DNA of 6,585 nt. Origin: Pseudomonadota bacterium. GTDB taxonomy: Bacteria > Pseudomonadota > Alphaproteobacteria > Rhodobacterales > Rhodobacteraceae. The notes below the pieces were generated by a model that was not told the origin of the DNA, made no database searches, and saw only the letters and a list, made by a program, of their open reading frames with translations. A program made the position numbers and the translations under genes. Positions 1-4,821 of the stretch are shown piece by piece (position 1 is the first letter of the stretch; every line of letters begins with the position of its first letter). The stretch is taken from contig JAKAJW010000188.1 of assembly GCA_021813645.1 (NCBI GenBank), positions 1 to 6,585 on the forward strand, in the 5' to 3' direction.

Positions 1-6
1 CGTCAT
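1..6 (-). CDS. First two codons of the next minus-strand gene, possibly pgi (partial)
   Basis: An ATG on the minus strand (bases 6-4) followed by ACG begins 11 nt after the pgl stop codon. It is preceded by AGGGACAGG, which could act as a ribosome binding site about 4 nt upstream of the ATG. Only Met-Thr is visible, so the product cannot be read. In Rhodobacterales, zwf and pgl are commonly followed by pgi (glucose-6-phosphate isomerase), so that identity is inferred purely from gene order. The tight spacing suggests it is the third cistron of the same operon. Confidence 0.4.
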
Positions 7-17
7 GTCGCCTGTCC

Positions 18-689
18 CTACTCGGCCCAGTGGACCGTCGCCTCGCCGAGGAAGGCGCGCACCGGCGCCTCCAGCGAATCGAGCTTCTCGGCGCGCTCCA
101 GCGCGGCGCGCTTTTCCGGCCCGAAGATCACCAGATGGGTCGACATCGCCCCCGCCAGCACCGGCGCGGTCAGCGTCAGCCGGGGCTCGTCCGCCCCCGC
201 CGCCCGCATCGGCATCAGCATCGGCGCCCGACTGTCCATCGCATCGGCGAGCCGGTCGGCGCCCGGGAAGAGCGAGGCGGTATGCATATCCGCCCCCATG
301 CCGAGGATCAGCACCGAGATCGGCAGCCAGGGCTCCAGCCCGGCGGTCAGCGCCTCCAGCGCCTGCTCCGGCGTAGCGGTGTCGAGGTGCATCGGCACCA
401 GCGTCGCCTCCGCCGCCTTGTTCACCATCAGCCTTTCGCGGATCAGCCGCGTATTCGACCGCGGCGCGGTTTCCGGCAGCCAACGCTCGTCGCTCAGAAA
501 GACGCCGACCCGACCCCAGTCGAGCTCGACATCCGACAGCACGTCGAAGATCGGCCCCGGCGTGGTGCCGCCCGGCACGCAGAGCGAGGCCCGCTCCTGC
601 CGGCGCAGGAAATCGCCGAGTTCCCCCGCCACCTTGTTGGCGACGGCGAGGAACATCAGCTCGCGATCCGGGTATTCGTTGAAGATCAT
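18..689 (-). CDS. pgl: 6-phosphogluconolactonase (Pgl/DevB type)
   Basis: This 223-residue cytoplasmic enzyme hydrolyses 6-phosphoglucono-delta-lactone, the product of Zwf, to 6-phosphogluconate for the Entner-Doudoroff or pentose phosphate pathway. Family motifs appear in order: a phosphate-loop-like CVPGGTTPGPIFD at about 37-49, LSDERW at 65-70, RSNTRLIRERL at 77-87, LGMGADMHTASLFPG at 129-143, and PRLTLTAPVL at 169-178. The length is normal for the short DevB-type lactonase. In the LGxGxDGHxASLFPG motif the Gly before the catalytic-region His is Met (D-M-H), a small departure from the common form. The reading frame stays open far upstream, but the ATG at 689 is chosen for three reasons: it begins the recognisable homology, it has GGGAG 8 nt upstream, and it overlaps the zwf stop as ATGA (bases 689-686), which implies translational coupling to zwf. 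Confidence 0.95.
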   Translation of the reverse strand: MIFNEYPDRELMFLAVANKVAGELGDFLRRQERASLCVPGGTTPGPIFDVLSDVELDWGRVGVFLSDERWLPETAPRSNTRLIRERLMVNKAAEATLVPMHLDTATPEQALEALTAGLEPWLPISVLILGMGADMHTASLFPGADRLADAMDSRAPMLMPMRAAGADEPRLTLTAPVLAGAMSTHLVIFGPEKRAALERAEKLDSLEAPVRAFLGEATVHWAE

Positions 690-2161
690 CCGCGTATCTC
701 CCGCCATCTGCGACCGTCGCGATGCAGCAGCATAAGCGCATCCTCGGGCCCCGACGACCCCGGATCGTAGCCCCTCGGCCGATCCCCGCGCGCCTCCCAG
801 CCCTCGATGATCGGATCGGTCCAGGCCCAGGCCGCCTCCACCTCGTCGCCGCGCATGAACAGCGTCTGGTTGCCGCGGATCACATCCATGATCAGCCGTT
901 CGTAAGCGTCGGGGATATCGGTGCCCTCCTCGCCGAGCGCATCGGCGAAGGACATGTCGAGCGGCACATCGGTCAGCCGCATGCCGCCCGGCCCGGGCTC
1001 TTTGATCATCACCCGCAGGTTCATCCCCTCGTTCGGCTGCAGCCGGATCGCCAGGACGTTCTCCTTCCAACCCTCCTCCTCGCCAAAGATCGAATGCGGC
1101 GCCTCCTTGAAGACGATGGCAATCTCCGAGGTGCGGGCGCGCAGCTTCTTGCCGGTGCGCAGGTAGAACGGCACCCCCTGCCACCGCCAGTTCGCCACCT
1201 GCGCCTTCAGCGCGATATAGCTTTCGGTCCGGCTCTGCGCGTCGCCCACATCCTCCAGATAGGACGGCTCGGCCTTGCCCCCCTCCTCGCTGCCCGGCTT
1301 GCCGCGATACTGGCCGCGCACGATATCCTCGGCCGCCACCGGCTGCAGCGCGCGGATCACCTTCAGCTTCTCGTCGCGCACCGCGTTGGGGTCGAACTTG
1401 TAGGGCGGCTCCATCGCGATCAGGCAGAGAAGCTGCATCATGTGGTTCTGCACCATGTCCCGCATGGCGCCCGACTTGTCGTAATAGGCGCCGCGCCCGC
1501 CGACGCCGACCGTCTCGGCCACCGTGATCTGGACATGGTCGACGTAATGCGCGTTCCACAGCGGCTCGAACAGCACGTTGGCGAAGCGCACCGCCATCAG
1601 GTTCTGCACCGTCTCCTTGCCCAGGTAATGGTCGATCCGGTAAATCTGATGTTCTTCGAAATGCGCCGCCAGCACCGCGTTCAGCGCCCGCGCCGAGGCG
1701 AGGTCGCGCCCGAAGGGCTTTTCCACCACGATCCGGCTGTCCTGGTCCGCGATGCCATGGGCATGCAGCCGTTCGGCGAGATCGCCGAACAGCGCGGGGG
1801 CGACCGAGAAATAGAAGGCCCGCACCACGCCCGGCCGCATCAGCCCGGCGAGCTGGCTCCAACCGCCCTCGCCGGTGGCGTCGATCGCCACGTAATGCAG
1901 CCGGTCCAGGAAGCGCCCCATCGCCTCTTTGTACTGCTTGTCACGGGCGACGAATTCCTCCAGCGCCGCCGCCGCCAGCTTGCGATAGGCCTCGTCGGTC
2001 ATCTCCGAACGGGCGGCGCCGATGATACGGCTCTCCGGCGGCATCTGCCCGGTCAGAAAGCGAAGATAGAGCCCCGGCAGGATCTTGCGCTTGCTCAGAT
2101 CCCCGGTGCCGCCGAATACCACAAGATCGAAAGGATCCACCGGAATCACCCGCGCAACCAT
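686..2161 (-). CDS. zwf: Glucose-6-phosphate 1-dehydrogenase
   Basis: This 491-residue cytoplasmic enzyme oxidises glucose-6-phosphate to 6-phosphogluconolactone with NAD(P)+, the entry step of the oxidative pentose phosphate and Entner-Doudoroff routes. The N-terminal Rossmann fingerprint is FGGTGDLSKRKILP at 16-29. EKPFG is at 147-151, and the substrate-binding signature RIDHYLGKE is at 175-183, with D177 and H178. VQNHMMQ carries H240, which matches the catalytic His of the Leuconostoc enzyme. PFYLRTGKKL at 331-340 is the conserved C-domain motif. All key residues are present and the length is typical. The ATG at 2161 follows AAAGGG by 6 nt and starts immediately before the beta-alpha-beta fold. 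The gene is first in an operon with pgl (ATGA overlap). Its upstream region carries a promoter-like pair and a perfect LacI-type palindrome, suggesting repression by a sugar-responsive regulator. Cofactor preference (NADP versus NAD) cannot be settled by eye. Confidence 0.97.
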   Translation of the reverse strand: MVARVIPVDPFDLVVFGGTGDLSKRKILPGLYLRFLTGQMPPESRIIGAARSEMTDEAYRKLAAAALEEFVARDKQYKEAMGRFLDRLHYVAIDATGEGGWSQLAGLMRPGVVRAFYFSVAPALFGDLAERLHAHGIADQDSRIVVEKPFGRDLASARALNAVLAAHFEEHQIYRIDHYLGKETVQNLMAVRFANVLFEPLWNAHYVDHVQITVAETVGVGGRGAYYDKSGAMRDMVQNHMMQLLCLIAMEPPYKFDPNAVRDEKLKVIRALQPVAAEDIVRGQYRGKPGSEEGGKAEPSYLEDVGDAQSRTESYIALKAQVANWRWQGVPFYLRTGKKLRARTSEIAIVFKEAPHSIFGEEEGWKENVLAIRLQPNEGMNLRVMIKEPGPGGMRLTDVPLDMSFADALGEEGTDIPDAYERLIMDVIRGNQTLFMRGDEVEAAWAWTDPIIEGWEARGDRPRGYDPGSSGPEDALMLLHRDGRRWREIRG

Positions 2162-2167
2162 CGTCTG

Positions 2168-2173
2168 CCCTTT
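2168..2173 (-). promoter_or_regulatory. Ribosome binding site of zwf
   Basis: AAAGGG on the minus strand lies 6 nt upstream of the zwf ATG. It is a moderate Shine-Dalgarno match and supports the start at 2161. Confidence 0.55.
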
Positions 2174-2180
2174 CCCGGCT

Positions 2181-2195
2181 GGGGCGCCGCGCCCC
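2181..2195 (-). other. GC hairpin in the zwf 5' leader
   Basis: GGGGCG, a 3-nt loop and CGCCCC form a perfect 6-bp stem between the operator palindrome and the zwf ribosome binding site. The stem ends 7 nt before AAAGGG. It would be part of the leader if transcription starts near 2209. It could be a stabilising or translation-modulating stem, or simply a product of high GC content. No antiterminator partner was seen. Confidence 0.35.
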
Positions 2196-2197
2196 GT

Positions 2198-2209
2198 GTT
2201 AGCGCTAAC
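2198..2209. promoter_or_regulatory. LacI-family-type operator palindrome in front of zwf
   Basis: GTTAGCGCTAAC is a perfect 12-bp palindrome with a central CG, the form typical of LacI-family repressor operators in proteobacteria. It lies 36 bp upstream of the zwf ATG and directly downstream of the candidate -10 box, at about the predicted transcription start, where a bound repressor would block initiation. It is AT-richer than its surroundings, which argues against a GC-driven coincidence. No regulator gene is in the window, so the ligand is unknown. Sugar or sugar-phosphate control of the zwf-pgl operon is the natural inference. Confidence 0.7.
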
Positions 2210-2215
2210 GGCGCC

Positions 2216-2244
2216 CTTCTAGCCGCAATGCGGCAAGGAGTCTA
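2216..2244 (-). promoter_or_regulatory. Candidate sigma-70 promoter of the zwf-pgl operon
   Basis: On the minus strand TAGACT (2244-2239) and TAGAAG (2221-2216) are separated by 17 bp. Each hexamer matches the consensus at 4 of 6 positions. Transcription would start near 2209, giving a leader of about 48 nt. The spacer itself holds a perfect inverted repeat, GCCGC-AAT-GCGGC (2222-2234). The hexamers are weak alone. The adjacent operator palindrome makes the assignment more likely. Confidence 0.45.
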
Positions 2245-2266
2245 GCGCCGCCGCCCGCCCGGGCAA

Positions 2267-2306
2267 GCCGGCCGCGCCAGCGGGAAGCCACCGGGGCGCC
2301 GCCGGC
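2267..2306 (-). terminator. Terminator-like hairpin after the ureohydrolase gene
   Basis: Arms 2267-2278 and 2295-2306 pair as GCCGGC plus GCGCC around one internal mismatch, with a 16-nt loop. The stem begins about 9 nt after the ureohydrolase stop codon on the minus strand. Only TT follows it, so it lacks the U-tract of a classical intrinsic terminator. In very GC-rich genomes such stems can still mark transcript 3' ends or protect them from exonucleases. Confidence 0.4.
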
Positions 2307-2315
2307 CCGGCCCCG

Positions 2316-3272
2316 TCACAGTGCCTGCACCAGCACGCACAGCAGTTCGAACATCACCGAGACCCCCATCCAAGCGGTGCCGCCGCTCGGGTCGAAGGGC
2401 GGCGAGACCTCGACCAAATCGGCCGCGACGATGTTGAGCCCGGAAAGCTCGCGCACCACCTGCAGCGCCTGGAAGGAGTTCGGCCCGCCCACCTCCGGCG
2501 TGCCGGTGCCGGGCGCGAAGGCCGGGTCGATGAAGTCGATGTCGTAGGAACAGTAGGTGGCGCCCCGGCCCAGGATCTCGCGCGCCTCGGCCATCACGTC
2601 CGGAATGCCGCGTGCGAACAGCTCCTCGATGGTGACGATCCGGATTCCATTGGCGCGGGCGAAATCGCGGTCGGCGGAATCGTAGGCGGTGCCACGAATG
2701 CCGATCTGCACGCAGCGCTTGGGATCCAGCAGCCCTTCCTCGACCGCCACCCGGAACGGGTTGCCGTGGGTCAGCGCCCGGCCGCCGAAGTAGGCGGGGA
2801 AGAGGTCGGTGTGGCTGTCGAAATGCACGAGGCCCAGCGGCGCGTCCTTGGCCAGCCCACGCAGCACCGGCAAGGTGCAGAGATGATCGCCGCCGGCCGA
2901 GAGCGGCCGCACCCCCGCCGCCTTCAGCCCGAGGTAATAGGCCTCGATCCGCTCCAGCGTGTCGTGCAGATCCACCGGGTTGGGTCCCACATCGCCCAGA
3001 TCGGCGACATTCGCCACCTCATAGGGCCGCAGGCCGGTGACCGGATGCTCCGCCCGGATCATCGTCGAGGCGTCGCGCAGCTGCCGCGGCCCATGCCGCG
3101 CGCCCGGCCGGTTGGAAGTACCGCCGTCCCAGGGCAGGCCGACGATGCCGATATCGACCGAAGCGAAGCGGTCGTGCCCGACCGGCACCAGCGGCAAGCG
3201 CATGAAAGTCGGCACCCCGGCGAAGCGCGGCAGCTCCATGCCGGAGATGGGTTTGAAGAACGGATCGGACAT
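2316..3272 (-). CDS. Ureohydrolase: agmatinase/guanidinobutyrase-type (SpeB-like)
   Basis: This 318-residue arginase-superfamily enzyme is predicted to hydrolyse a guanidino compound (agmatine, 4-guanidinobutyrate or a relative) to urea and an amine, using a two-metal (usually Mn) centre in the cytoplasm. The six metal ligands are present: H130 in SAGGDH, D152, H154 and D156 in HFDSHTD, and D244 and D246 in SYDIDFID. They are followed by the family signature DPAFAPGTGTPEVGG (249-263). The N-terminal ELPRFAGVPTFMRLP (13-27) is typical of the agmatinase/guanidinobutyrase branch. The start at 3272 is preferred over an in-frame ATG 60 nt upstream (3332). It has GAGGGG 8 nt before it, gives the usual family length, and the extra 20 residues (MARLTGEARPRHRPVRGDSA) look like translated intergenic DNA. 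Substrate cannot be decided from sequence, so no symbol is given. Downstream of the HNH gene, possibly partly cotranscribed with it. Confidence 0.9.
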   Translation of the reverse strand: MSDPFFKPISGMELPRFAGVPTFMRLPLVPVGHDRFASVDIGIVGLPWDGGTSNRPGARHGPRQLRDASTMIRAEHPVTGLRPYEVANVADLGDVGPNPVDLHDTLERIEAYYLGLKAAGVRPLSAGGDHLCTLPVLRGLAKDAPLGLVHFDSHTDLFPAYFGGRALTHGNPFRVAVEEGLLDPKRCVQIGIRGTAYDSADRDFARANGIRIVTIEELFARGIPDVMAEAREILGRGATYCSYDIDFIDPAFAPGTGTPEVGGPNSFQALQVVRELSGLNIVAADLVEVSPPFDPSGGTAWMGVSVMFELLCVLVQAL

Positions 3273-3280
3273 GGCGGAAT

Positions 3281-3286
3281 CCCCTC
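3281..3286 (-). promoter_or_regulatory. Ribosome binding site that fixes the ureohydrolase start
   Basis: GAGGGG on the minus strand sits 8 nt before the ATG at 3272. This strong match selects that start over the upstream in-frame ATG at 3332. Confidence 0.7.
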
Positions 3287-3293
3287 GGACTGG

Positions 3294-3335
3294 GCGGTGG
3301 CGGGGGCGAGCCTCGCCGGTCAGGCGCGCCACCGC
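3294..3335 (-). terminator. Intercistronic hairpin between the HNH and ureohydrolase genes
   Basis: A perfect 9-bp inverted repeat (GCGGTGGCG at 3294-3302, CGCCACCGC at 3327-3335) encloses 24 nt that contain a further small stem, GGCGA-GCC-TCGCC (3305-3317). On the minus strand it begins 6 nt after the HNH stop codon and ends 21 nt before the ureohydrolase ATG. No U-tract follows. It could attenuate read-through, act as a processing or stability element, or end the HNH transcript. The type 'terminator' is a best guess. Confidence 0.45.
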
Positions 3336-3341
3336 AAGGGG

Positions 3342-3926
3342 CTATTCCTCAAGCTCGGCATCCCAGTAGAGGAAGTCCATCCAGCTGTCGTGCAGATAGT
3401 TCGGCGGGAACTTCCGGCCCACGTTCTGCATGTCCTCGGCCGAGGGCGCCTGCGGCGGTCGGCGCAGGCTCATGCCGGCCTGGCGCAGGCTCTTGGAGCC
3501 CTTGTGCAGGTTGCAGGGCGAGCAGGCCGCCACCACGTTTTCCCAGCTGGTGATGCCGCCGCGCGAGCGCGGCACCACATGGTCGAAGGTCAGATCCCCC
3601 TTCGCGCCGCAGTACTGGCAGCAGAATTCGTCCCGCAGAAAAAGATTGAAGCGCGTGAAGGCTACGCGCTTCTGAGGTTTGACGAACTCTTTCAGCACCA
3701 CCACCGAGGGTATCCTGATCTCGGTCCTCGGACTGCGGACATAGGCATCGTATTCCGCCACGATCGAGACCCGGTCGAGGAAGGCCGCCTTGATCGCCTC
3801 CTGCCAGGGCCAGAGCGACAGCGGATAGTAGGACAAGGGCCGGTAATCCGCGTTCAGCACCAGCGCCGGAAAATGCCGCAGCGCCGCGGGTTCCCTGACA
3901 AAATTCGTCCTGAAATCCCCGTCCAT
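3342..3926 (-). CDS. HNH endonuclease-domain protein
   Basis: This 194-residue protein has an N-terminal region (about 1-90, including FPALVLNADYRPLSYYPLSLWPWQ split over 19-42) followed by a compact zinc-ribbon HNH nuclease fold. C103 and C106 form the first CxxC. D115-H116 in DHVVPRSRGG carries the first catalytic His. N130 lies in SWENVV, C135 and C138 form the second CxxC, and N139 and H141 follow. This is the complete beta-beta-alpha-metal arrangement, so nuclease competence is plausible. The C-terminal 50 residues end in an acidic tail (WDAELEE). Proteins like this are widespread in alphaproteobacteria and cyanobacteria and are usually annotated only as HNH endonuclease. The cellular role is not known to me. 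There is no methylase, toxin, phage or intron gene nearby, so restriction or homing is not supported. The ATG at 3926 has GGAG 9 nt upstream, and a strong promoter lies about 75 bp before it. Confidence 0.88.
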   Translation of the reverse strand: MDGDFRTNFVREPAALRHFPALVLNADYRPLSYYPLSLWPWQEAIKAAFLDRVSIVAEYDAYVRSPRTEIRIPSVVVLKEFVKPQKRVAFTRFNLFLRDEFCCQYCGAKGDLTFDHVVPRSRGGITSWENVVAACSPCNLHKGSKSLRQAGMSLRRPPQAPSAEDMQNVGRKFPPNYLHDSWMDFLYWDAELEE

Positions 3927-3969
3927 CCCGACCGACTCCGCTTCCGCCCCCTGCCGGGCAAGCTACCCC

Positions 3970-3990
3970 GGGGCGGGACGCGCCCGCCCC
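3970..3990 (-). other. Strong GC hairpin in the HNH gene leader
   Basis: GGGGCGGG and CCCGCCCC form a perfect 8-bp stem around a 5-nt loop. It lies between the predicted transcription start (about 3994) and the ribosome binding site of the HNH gene, so the transcript would begin almost directly with this stem. No U-tract follows on the minus strand, which argues against an intrinsic terminator. A 5'-end stability element or a regulatory stem are alternatives. Confidence 0.5.
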
Positions 3991-4000
3991 TCATGATTTG

Positions 4001-4028
4001 ACTATATATGGCGTGAACCGCCTGACAA
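4001..4028 (-). promoter_or_regulatory. Sigma-70-type promoter of the HNH gene
   Basis: On the minus strand TTGTCA (4028-4023, 5/6 consensus) and TATAGT (4006-4001, 5/6 consensus) are separated by 16 bp, in a distinctly AT-richer patch. This is the best promoter match in the window. The spacer contains a short inverted repeat, GGCG-tgaac-CGCC (4010-4022), that fills most of the space between the hexamers and could be an operator. Predicted start is near 3994, giving a leader of roughly 68 nt that holds the hairpin at 3970-3990. Confidence 0.65.
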
Positions 4029-4110
4029 GCCCCACAACATGCGGCGTGCCTGCGGAGAACTCCTACAGAGCCAAGTTCACAGTTGAATGACAATTCGCGG
4101 CTTTCGCCGG

Positions 4111-4138
4111 CCCGCCCCCCGTGCGCCCCGCGCCCCCC
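4111..4138 (-). other. Potential G-quadruplex motif after the esterase gene
   Basis: On the minus strand four G-runs of 6, 4, 6 and 3 bases are separated by loops of 3, 5 and 1 nt, satisfying the canonical G3+N1-7 pattern. The motif begins 20 nt after the esterase stop codon and would lie in the transcript's 3' region. A small CGGC-GAAA-GCCG stem with a GNRA-type loop follows at 4099-4110. No conventional terminator with a U-tract was found for this gene. The pattern is visible directly; folding is not demonstrated. Confidence 0.5.
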
Positions 4139-4158
4139 GTCCAGCCGGCCGCGGCGGC

Positions 4159-4821
4159 TCAGCCCGGCAGGTGGTCGCGCAAGAAGCCAAGCGCCGCGCC
4201 CAGCCCATCGGCGGCGATGCCATGGCCGGTGCCGCGGCTGATATGGGTATAGGTCGCCACCCCCGCTCCGGCCAGCGCATCGGCCGCCTCCGGCAGCGCC
4301 GCCGGCGGCACCACCTCGTCGGCGTCGCCGTGGACCAGCAGCACCGGCGGGCGCGAGACGATCTCGTCCTTGAGCCGCTCCGGGGCGATCAGCCGGCCGG
4401 AGAAGCCCACCACGCAGGCGCAGGGCGCGGGCCGGCGCGGCGCCACCGCCAGTGCCATCATCGTCCCCTGCGAGAAGCCGACCAGCGCCAGATCCGCCGC
4501 GGTCAGCCCCTCCTCGGACAGCCGGGCGTCGAGGAACCCGTTCAGATCCGCCATTGCCGCCAGCATCCCCGCCTGGGCCGCCGCTTCCGAGGAGCCGTCG
4601 AGCCAGGGGATCGGGAACCATTGATAGCCGAAGGGATTGCCGGCGCAGCGCTCGGGCGCGTCCGGCGCGACGAAGGCGGTATGCGGCAGATGCGGGCCCA
4701 GCGGATCGGCCAGGCCTAGCAGATCCGCGCCATCGGCGCCGTAGCCATGCAGGAAGACGACCAGGCTCTTGACCTCGCCCGCCGCCGGCCCGCGCCGGCC
4801 GAACCGCAGATCCCGCGTCAT
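4159..4821 (-). CDS. Carboxylesterase/phospholipase-type alpha/beta hydrolase
   Basis: This 220-residue serine hydrolase of the phospholipase/carboxylesterase family (Abhydrolase_2, related to acyl-protein thioesterases and Pseudomonas fluorescens carboxylesterase) probably cleaves short or medium acyl esters. It has an oxyanion-side motif FLHGYGADG at 23-31, the nucleophile elbow GFSQG with S117, HGDADEVVP with D168, and GTGHGI with H200. The Ser-Asp-His spacing fits the family well. No signal peptide is visible (MTRDLRFGRRG), so it is probably cytoplasmic. The ATG at 4821 overlaps the TGA of the glycosylase gene as ATGA, and GAGGGGGTGAC immediately upstream provides a ribosome binding site, so translation is likely coupled. 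The natural substrate is unknown, and co-location with a repair glycosylase does not reveal it. Confidence 0.92.
   Translation of the reverse strand: MTRDLRFGRRGPAAGEVKSLVVFLHGYGADGADLLGLADPLGPHLPHTAFVAPDAPERCAGNPFGYQWFPIPWLDGSSEAAAQAGMLAAMADLNGFLDARLSEEGLTAADLALVGFSQGTMMALAVAPRRPAPCACVVGFSGRLIAPERLKDEIVSRPPVLLVHGDADEVVPPAALPEAADALAGAGVATYTHISRGTGHGIAADGLGAALGFLRDHLPG

Noticed and set aside
690..1862. In-frame extension of pgl that would make a 614-residue protein
   Set aside because: The extension is zwf read in another frame. It gives Arg/Gly/Ala-rich sequence with no recognisable domain, and pgl homology starts at the ATG at 689 with a good ribosome binding site.
722..2245. Plus-strand open frame of 507 codons opposite zwf
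   Set aside because: High-GC antisense shadow, rich in His, Arg and Gln with no domain. The minus-strand gene is complete and unmistakable.
3273..3332. Twenty-residue N-terminal extension of the ureohydrolase
   Set aside because: It would start inside the intercistronic hairpin, has no good ribosome binding site and exceeds family length. The ATG at 3272 has GAGGGG at ideal spacing.
2766..4001. Plus-strand open frame of 411 codons across the ureohydrolase and HNH genes
   Set aside because: It spans two real minus-strand genes and the gap between them, and its composition is typical of antisense translation in GC-rich DNA.
3998..4026. Plus-strand TTGACT as a -35 box
   Set aside because: No acceptable -10 box at 16-18 bp, and no plus-strand gene follows. 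The same bases overlap the much better minus-strand promoter.
4039..4086. Plus-strand 15-codon open frame (MRRACGELLQSQVHS)
   Set aside because: No ribosome binding site or promoter in the right orientation. A frame this short is expected by chance.
3854..4621. Minus-strand open frame of 255 codons overlapping the esterase, the gap and the HNH start
   Set aside because: Out of frame with both real genes and composed of Gly/Arg/Ala-rich sequence. It crosses the strong promoter region.
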